In this document: positions 57,661-64,000 of the stretch, piece by piece
Numbering within the stretch: position 1 is the stretch's first letter
How the letters are laid out: every line of letters begins with the position of its first letter
Origin: Tipula vernalis
Lineage: Eukaryota > Arthropoda > Insecta > Diptera > Tipulidae
Direction: 5' to 3'
Assembly: GCA_958295665.1 (NCBI GenBank)
Contig: OY282560.1
Location: 20,853,653-20,917,652 of the forward strand
DNA: 64,000 nt
Made by a program: the position numbers and the translations under genes
The notes under the pieces: model-generated
Told to the model about the DNA's origin: nothing
The model's database searches: none
Seen by the model: only the letters and a program-made list of their open reading frames with translations

Positions 57661-58667
57661 GCAGTTGTTGTGATGGAATCCGGAACTCGTCGCAGGAAAC
57701 AGACGCAGGCCTCACTTGTACGAGCGCTATGGCTCTCTCCACACCCCGGCTGCTCTCACAACTCGCGAAACGGCGTCTGATGTTGTAGGAACATTAATCC
57801 AGTTTTAAAAAATTCATGTATTGGTTGTTGTAGTTGTAACCAAATTGCTGACGATGAAATGTGTAGATAAAACGTTGAAATGATGAACGATGAAATTGAC
57901 TGATGACGTGACTTAAATTATTTTTAAACTTAATAATTAGTTACATTCTTCTGGAACATGTTACGTCTAACAGTAAATATTTTCGATTCATGAAGACTTT
58001 TATCATTTATAAATTTCATTTTTTTTTTTTTGCACTAACTGAACACAATAACAAACTGTTTTTTATTTTTGATCACTGCACTTGGTTTTTTAAAGCAAAT
58101 TTTTAATTTTTTGACCACTAAAAAACACTATAGTTTACCGTTTAAAGAAATTTTTGCAAACATTATGAAGACATGTTTACACACACTTTAATTGTTTCGA
58201 TTGTCTATTAATATCTATTTATCATTTGAATTTAATTCATATAATGAAAAGATTTTTAGTTTATTTATTTAAATTTCACAATTTATTTTCTTATTATCAT
58301 TACAAAACTGATTTACTTAATATCCAAAACCCAACTGGCTAGTTTAATTTTTATCTCGCCAAAAGAAAAAAAAAATCCATTCAGCTCCCTCCGTCTCCCT
58401 CTCTCTCAAAGGATTCTCTGGCAACACCCAATCAGACAACCATATTTAACCAAAAAAAAAACAAATTCATTCAATAAAAATCACACACGTGACATGGCAA
58501 TATTGAAAAAATAAAAATAGTAAAGTGATCGATAATTACACTGACCGAATTTGCAACGTACCGAATGTGAAACGTAATTCATACTGAAAATAAATTTAAA
58601 AGGAAAAAAATGGAATTGAGGTCGCTTAAGCTAACAACTGGTACGAACCCAAGCCTGGTTCGTAACA
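57661..58667. other. LTR-like or promoter-like region before the gypsy gag
   Basis: Two readings. (1) A 5' LTR: a plausible start TGTTGTAGGAACA at 57781 and an end GGTACGAACC...GGTTCGTAACA at 58667. That end resembles the 3' end of the solo LTRs at 50-51 kb (GATACGAACC...CGTAACA), and gag follows. No second LTR is available for comparison. (2) A host 5' exon: the GC-rich patch 57668-57780 has an acceptor-like TTTTTTCTGCAG on the plus strand and a 35-codon ATG frame at 57673-57780 (RRRKQTQASL), while the minus strand looks like a fly leader (GTCATCAGTCAATTTCATCG near 57888-57907). Confidence 0.35.
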
Positions 58668-58752
58668 ATTGAGTTGGAGGTTGAGTTTAAGTTTGAGTCA
58701 AAAGGTACAGTCATTGATTGATTGGAGAGTTGAGTTAAATTTCAGGACGGAT
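58668..58752. repeat. GAGTTG minisatellite remnant (block C)
   Basis: ATTGAGTTGGAGGTTGAGTT through GTTGAGTTAAATTTCAGGAC. The end matches that of block A at 18765. It lies where a gypsy primer-binding site would be expected. Confidence 0.55.
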
Positions 58753-58785
58753 TAGATCGTGATTAGACAAATATAAACAAATAAA

Positions 58786-59914
58786 ATGCATTTGTGGCAC
58801 TCGATTATTTCTAAAATTACTCCTGTTGCCACATATATGACTGGCCGAAAATTTAAAAGCTACAATTGTGCTCCGATTACGATGGTTGAAATTTCTAACA
58901 AAAGATTTCGGAACTTGCAATTAGAAATATGCAATCGACAAAGGTGGATAAATACCATGTCAGAAGTGTGTGAGCGATTATTAATTGATTATCAAAAATT
59001 TAGTTTAGCCGGTAATTTAGTGTGGAAAGCTCTCACAAGTAAAGAAGAAAAACTTAAATTTATGCAACTGATTAAGCTTAAATTGGATGGACAAGCTTTT
59101 GAAATAGTGCGATATAAAAATGACGATTTCGAGCAGTTAAAATTAGCTTTAGAAACACAATTTTGCAAAAAAAGATCTGCCGGAACAGTTTCAAGTGAAT
59201 TAGTTCGTATTAGTCAAGGTCGTTTCGAAAGTGCACAGTCATTCGCAAATAAAATAGAAAATTTAATGTTTGAACTTAATGAAATTTGCATTACCAAACA
59301 AGGGGTAGAATCTGCTACTATTATTCAGTCTCTAAACAATGAAATGGCTCTAAATTCATTCCAAAATGGGCTAAAAGAACCGCTAAGAACCATAATTAAA
59401 GCTCATCATTTTGAATCATTGACAGATGCAATAGCACAAGCTATTGAAGAGGAATTGTCACATAAGCCTTCAACTACTTTTCAACCAAAAACGTTTTGTT
59501 CCAACTGCAATAAACCAAATCATTCGTATTATGAATGTTTTAAACATAAGTTTAATTCAAAAAATCACACCCCAGAGTCAAATTCAAATTCTACCAAACT
59601 AAGTTCAAATTTTAACAAATTTAATCCAAACACAAACAATAATTATATATCTGATTCTTATCAACAGTCAGGTCGTGATTTTAAACGAGGAAATGAAAAT
59701 CACAATCAACTATTTTGCAGATATTGCAAAAAAAAATGGTCATTTAATTGAAAATTGTTATAAGCGTCAACAAAACAATAATTCTCGAGTTGAATCGCAA
59801 GTGTATACAAATCGTGTTCACAATTCGGGAAACTTAGTGAAATCCGAGCAAGAACCGAACACATTTGCCTGGATTCAAGACCTCGAAACAAGTGTTCAGC
59901 AACCTCAGATATAA
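58786..59914 (+). pseudogene. Ty3/gypsy Gag, with one frameshift in an A9 run
   Basis: A 321-codon frame (58786-59751) with a capsid-like region (KFMQLIKLKLDGQAFEIVRY, ELVRISQGRFESAQSFANKI) and a first zinc knuckle CSNCNKPNHSYYEC (CX2CX4HX4C), followed by an Asn/Ser-rich stretch. The second knuckle CRYCKK is broken: after the A run at 59728-59736 the sense continues in the +1 frame as GHLIENCYKR to 59914. One extra A explains this. The true start may be further in, since the first 20 residues lack family features. Gag forms the intracellular particle. The copy belongs to the errantivirus-like lineage by its pol. Confidence 0.85.
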
Positions 59915-60276
59915 TTATTCATCATACTAATTCCAACAATTTATTTAATTTTTCTGAATTAAAAAGTTTAAATCTCTTTAAACTGGTTCAATTAAATATT
60001 GATGTTTTAACAACCGAAAAACCTCATTATTTTTTAGTTGACACAGGTGCAGACATCAGCCTAATTAAGAGAAACATAATAAAATATAAAACTGAAGTCT
60101 TTCCCAACTTAAAAATTCAAATTCAAGGTATAACAAATGGGAACATAAGTACTTTAGCTTTAGTTAAAACAAATATTATACTAGACAATAACATTAAAAT
60201 TCCCCAAAACTTTCATATAGTCCAGGATGATTTTCCAATATATTGCTGTGGAAATGTTAGGCAAAGATTTTTTTGA
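59794..60276 (+). pseudogene. gypsy Pol: protease region
   Basis: Open without ATG from 59794. Contains FLVDTGADISLIK at 60031-60069, the DTGA active site of aspartic proteases of Ty3/gypsy Pol. It is in the -1 frame relative to the end of Gag and overlaps it by about 120 nt, as expected for synthesis by ribosomal frameshift. The frame is lost at 60276. Pol continues in the next frame (60227 onward), a second frameshift. Confidence 0.82.
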
Positions 60277-60765
60277 AACTTTCAAATGTACTATAAATTA
60301 TGAACAGAAAGCTTTATCAATTCAATTTCAAAATTCTATTCATAACTTACCATTAATTTCAGAAGTTAATCAAACAGTCCTAAAGGAAGTAGAAGTTCCT
60401 TCTATAGCAGAAACTTTTGTTAAATTAACAACTTCTGGTATGAAAAACAATGTAAGTTACTACTGTCGTTCTCAAGAATTAGTTCCAAAAGTTTTCCTAG
60501 CTAATTGTGTAATTAAACCACAAAATGGTTTTGCAACGTTTAGTGTATTAAACAATAACGAATATCCAATTATATTAAAAGAAATTAATTTTAATTTTCA
60601 ACAACTTAATCAAATAAACATATCACATCTAAACGATGAAGAAAAACCTTCGATTTTGAAAATTTGTCGAGAGTTCAATGACGTATTTTTTTTACCAGGA
60701 GATACTTTAAATGCAACCAATGAAATTTATCATGATATCGAAACCTTCCCTAATACGCGACCTAA
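60227..60765 (+). pseudogene. gypsy Pol: protease end and RT N-terminus (before MITE)
   Basis: Begins with a LGKDFFETFKC segment (the end of the protease) and continues to ILKICREFNDVFFLPGDTL and DIETFPNTRPK, the region just before the RT core. The frame is open up to the inserted MITE at 60766 and resumes in the same frame after it. Confidence 0.82.
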
Positions 60766-61506
60766 GAATGAAAAGGTTCTATTTGTACAAAGTTCACTAC
60801 TGAGTAAAACCCAAACGAATTTTTAAATCGTGATATCTTTTAAATTATTTACGTCATACCAAAAATATTTCAAACGTCAAATTTTATAGTCAAGACAATT
60901 TAATAGAATATCAAATTAATATAGTTTTGGTCAACTGATTTACCGTAAATTGGGTTTTAATTATTTGGATAGAACCTTTTTCATAATTATTATGGTCATC
61001 AATTAAGCATATAGGTTCTATCTGCTTAAGGATTCTTTAAGGATCTTATTAATTAATCACTAATAATTAAACACAAAAAACAACACTGTAATAATTAAGA
61101 TAAAATAAAATATAAAATTTCAGCTTACCAAAATTACAACCTTCTTCGACAAAATTCACAACACAAATGCGCAACACGGTACAATAACTTTACGGGGAAA
61201 AACCTTATTGACCAAATTTTGTCATGATAAAAGGTTCTATATGCAACAATATAATAATTGTTTTACGTAAAACTGAGATTCTTATTTGATTTTTCTTTGA
61301 AAAAGGTTCTATCTGTGTAATTAGAACCTTATTGAATTAATTGATGTACATAATGAATTGAAATAGAACTTTTCTATTGTATTATCTCCGAACATATTAA
61401 AGTAAAGCAAATTTAAACGACATTTTTGAATTCTGCGACCTCGAAAAATGTAAAATCGATATTAACCTCAAAAAGTGTAAAAATGTTAGATAGAACCTTT
61501 TCATTC
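60766..61506. mobile_element. 741-bp MITE inside gypsy RT, TAA target duplication
   Basis: Perfect 17-bp inverted ends GAATGAAAAGGTTCTAT and complement. TAA duplicated at 60763-60765 and 61507-61509, typical of PIF/Harbinger. The insertion plus duplication is 744 bp, a multiple of three, and the gypsy RT frame continues at the other side. GGTTCTAT words recur inside in both orientations (near 60774, 60968, 61012, 61232, 61304, 61492), like transposase binding sites. No coding frame. Confidence 0.9.
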
Positions 61507-62137
61507 TAAGGTCGCGAATAGTCAACCTATCAATAAAAAACTTTACAGGTTGCCGGAAGTGACAAAAAAAGAAATTAATTCTCAAGTTAAAGAAATGCTT
61601 CAGGATTCTATTATTGAACCAAGCATTTCGCCATGGAATTCCCTATTATTAATTGTACCAAAAAAGTCATCCGACGGAGAGAAAAAATGGAGACTAGTAG
61701 TTGATTTTCGACAACTTAACAACATCACCGTAAATACAGTATTTCCATTACCAAATGTGTCTGAAATCCTAGACCAATTAGGGCAAGCAAACTATTTCTC
61801 CACTTTGGATTTAGCTGATGGATATCATCTAATTTTAATGAACCCCAAAGATAAAGGAAAAACGGCATTTTCTGCAACATATGGGCATTACCAGTTCCTA
61901 AGAATGCCATTTGGACTAAAAGGAGCACCTAATACGTTCCAAAGATTAATGAACCATGTATTAAGCGGATTAAATGGAGTAAAATGTTTCGTGTATCTTG
62001 ATGATGTTGTCGTTTATGGTGTGAATCTAGACGATCATAACGAAAGGCTTACTAAAGTTTTATCTTGTTTTAGAAAATTTAATATAAAACTTCAACCGCG
62101 CAAATGTAACTTTCTTCGAAGGAAGTTAAATATTTAG
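61507..62137 (+). pseudogene. gypsy Pol: reverse transcriptase core
   Basis: Continues with YRLPEVTKKEINSQVKEML, SPWNSLLLIVPKKS, WRLVVDFRQLNN, then FSTLDLADGYHLILMNPKDK (first catalytic Asp), FGLKGAPNTFQRLMN, and VKCFVYLDDVVVYG with the YLDD catalytic box at about 61990-62025. All palm motifs are present. It ends at a frameshift near 62115 (CNFLRR), after which Pol resumes in another frame. RT copies the element RNA to DNA. Confidence 0.92.
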
Positions 62138-62607
62138 GACATATAATCACACGTCACGGTACTAAACCCGATCCATCACTAGTCGATGCAATTTTGAAAT
62201 TCCCTGTCCCTTCCAATATTAAACAAACATCATCATTTCTTGGACTTTCCGGTTATTACAGACAGTTTATTCCTAATTATGCAAAGATTGCAGAACCACT
62301 TAGTGCTTTAAAACGAAAAAATGCCAAATTTGAATGGAATGCATTTACCGATGAAGCTTTCAATAAATTAAAGGAATGTCTTTGTAAACAACCAATTTTG
62401 CAATACCCGAATTTCGATCAAACAGTAGGTGCTATTTTACCTCAAATGAACGATTCCAAAGATCTGCCAATAGCTTATGCTAGTAGAGTCTTGAACGTAG
62501 TTATTTGGGCAGTACGTCGCTTTCGACCATACTTATACGGGCAAGAATTTATAATACAAACTGATCATAAACCACTAATTTATTTATATTCTGTTTCTAA
62601 TCCTTAG
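62118..62607 (+). pseudogene. gypsy Pol: RT thumb and truncated RNase H
   Basis: In the shifted frame: VKYLGHIITRHGTKPDPSLV, SSFLGLSGYYRQFIPNYAKI, FEWNAFTDEAFNKLKECLC, then YPNFDQTVGAILPQM, where about ten residues containing the first catalytic Asp of RNase H (the TDAS motif) are deleted. A second deletion joins ASRVLN to VIWAVRRFRPYLYG, losing the YSTIEKE segment. QTDHKPLIYL is intact. A stop at 62605 interrupts the frame. Confidence 0.88.
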
Positions 62608-63195
62608 TCAATATTATTAAGATGGCGATTGGAACTGGAGGATTATAATTTCACTATTAAATACAAACCTGGAAAAAGTAATCATGGAGCTGACGCTTTA
62701 TCGCGAATCGAAATTTCTCCAAATGAAAATGACGAAAATTATTTAATTAACGTAGTCACTCGATCAAAATCTAAAAATCAAATTACTCCATCAACTCCAT
62801 CTCAATCAGTATCAAATCAATCAACTTTAGACACTCCTATTCAAACCAACGTACCTAATTTCCAATCCAATAAACCACAAACAACTAAACTTTTAAATTC
62901 AGAGGATATTGACCAAATAATTAAAGATTTCCATATTACACCAGTTGGAGCTCACCAAGGCATTTGTCGAACATTAAAACGTATAAAATATTATTATGAT
63001 TTTCCCAATATGATAACAAAAATCAAAAAATTCATAAAAAGTTGCGATTTTTGTCAAAAAAATAAATATGGACGAACAACAAAAATTCCAATGAAAATTA
63101 CGGACACAGCAAAATCACCATTCGAAAGGATTTTTATGGATATAGTTGGTCCAATAAATCCGCCCACATATTCACAAAATCGGTATATAATATGC
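62608..63195 (+). pseudogene. gypsy Pol: RNase H end and integrase N-terminal half
   Basis: After the stop at 62605 the same lineage continues: LEDYNFTIKYKPGKSNHGAD, ALSRI (RNase H end), a Ser/Thr/Gln-rich linker, then the integrase zinc finger HITPVGAHQGICRT...SCDFCQKNK (HHCC) and the first catalytic Asp in FERIFMDIVGPI. Integrase is cut at about 63190, within the core domain, where a Jockey-type fragment begins. The second and third catalytic acidic residues, any env gene and the 3' LTR are absent. Confidence 0.9.
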
Positions 63196-64000
63196 ACAAA
63201 GCCATTCCAATCCAAGATCAAGAAGCGAAGCCTCTAGGACGTGATTTTATTATTGGAGGTGACTTTAATGCGAAAAACACCTATTTGGGGATCTAGACTT
63301 ACGACGTTAAAAAGGGTAAAGAATCGTTTTCTGGTGGTTTCCCAATATACTGGCCCAGTGACGAAGCTAAGATATCGAACCTAATAGACTTATATGTAGT
63401 AAGAGGTGTATCTCAGAACTACATTCACATTGAAAACAGCAATTCTCTAGTATAGGATCACTCACCAGTTATTATAACAGTTAGTGAAAGGGTAATTCAA
63501 AAGTAAAGTGTACCAAGATTAATAAATTCGAAAACAAACTGGGATCTCTTTTAGGTACCCATAAGAAATTCTCGCCAGTTGGAAGACGAACTGGAACAAC
63601 TCAATGAAATAATTCAGTGAGCTGCGTTGGCAAGCACCCCCATTATACAAAATAAGAAGACGCTTAACATAGCCTACTTAATGGAAGTTAGAGCGTTGAT
63701 AAGAGAAAAACGACGCGCACGTAACACCTGGCAAATTAATCGAACCCCGGAGAACAAAACCATTCTTAACAATTTATGTAATGGTCTAACTGATTAAAAA
63801 ATATCTGATTATTCACTGTGGAAAGCGACGAAGGGACTCAAAAGACCCAAAATGCCAGTGCCTCCACTTAAAAAGGATGATGGGACCTGAGCAAGAGGTC
63901 ACAGATAAACTACTACCAAGACAAACTGCCAATGAAAATATAATATCAATTTAGCAGCTAGACGAGTTTTTGCCAGGGTACGACTTGATTACTTGCCAAA
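63196..64000 (+). pseudogene. Jockey-clade LINE, endonuclease and linker (5' truncated, runs off window)
   Basis: From about 63201: AIPIQDQEAKPLGRDFIIGG, DFNAKNTYLG (APE endonuclease GDxNAKH motif), then FPIYWPSDEAKISNLIDLYV and DHSPVIITVSERV (the SDH motif), which are characteristic of Jockey endonucleases. The linker follows (LEDELEQLNEIIQ, IREKRRARNTWQINRTPENK, SLWKATKGLKRP). Several in-frame stops (63296, about 63454 and others) show it is dead. RT should start beyond the window end. It abuts the gypsy integrase. Confidence 0.82.

Overview
The window is about 70% A+T and looks like insect nuclear DNA, most likely from a fly. The evidence is a Tc1-like DD34E transposon, PIF/Harbinger- and hAT-like TIR elements, foldback elements, Ty3/gypsy remnants of the 17.6/297 (errantivirus-like) type, and several Jockey/CR1-type non-LTR retrotransposons. 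No complete host protein gene, rRNA or tRNA can be supported. The whole window reads as an intergenic or intronic transposon graveyard. A few weak splice- or promoter-like segments (4.65, 14, 28.3, 48.9 and 57.7-58.5 kb) might be host exons.

Layout. 0-2.2 kb: AT-rich, featureless. 2.2-4.2 kb: minus-strand non-LTR RT split by a Tc1-like element with near-intact TIRs. 4.75-5.4 kb: first copy of a dispersed 'GTGTGGCC' repeat. 6.2-7.2 kb: two hairpin elements. 8.9-11.3 kb: plus-strand CR1-like LINE (PHD-finger ORF1, coiled coil, EN/RT remnants) split by an 854-bp TIR element. 15.3-15.9 kb: minus-strand RT tail. 15.9-18.8 kb: GAGTTG minisatellite split by a 1.86-kb TIR element. 19.4-20.6 kb: complete foldback element whose arms are 147-bp satellite units, holding a nested MITE. 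22.9-24.2 kb: degenerate gypsy (minus). 25.8-26.1 kb: TIR element with an 8-bp duplication. 28.6-29.6 kb: plus-strand non-LTR RT. 31-31.8 kb: dispersed repeat. 32.5-34.65 kb: second 147-bp foldback copy, with 13 forward units. 37.3-39.95 kb: minus-strand LINE ORF2, split by a GTGTGGCC repeat. 44.7-47.8 kb: Harbinger element holding an hAT-type element, itself inside another repeat. 48.5-49.4 kb: TTA-flanked TIR element. 49.9-51.3 kb: three solo LTRs in + - + orientation. 53.8-55.1 kb: second minisatellite block. 55.5-56.7 kb: another foldback element. 57-57.6 kb: AT-rich tandem repeat. 57.7-58.7 kb: LTR or promoter-like region. 58.8-63.2 kb: long plus-strand gypsy gag-pol with a 741-bp MITE inside RT, truncated by a Jockey-type endonuclease fragment that runs to the window end.

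All recognisable proteins belong to mobile elements and all carry stops, frameshifts or deletions. The layers of nesting give a relative chronology: LINE and gypsy copies first, then DNA transposons and MITEs inside them. The most unusual items are the foldback family with 147-bp satellite arms, the three alternating solo LTRs each with its own 4-bp duplication, and the in-frame MITE insertion in the gypsy polymerase.
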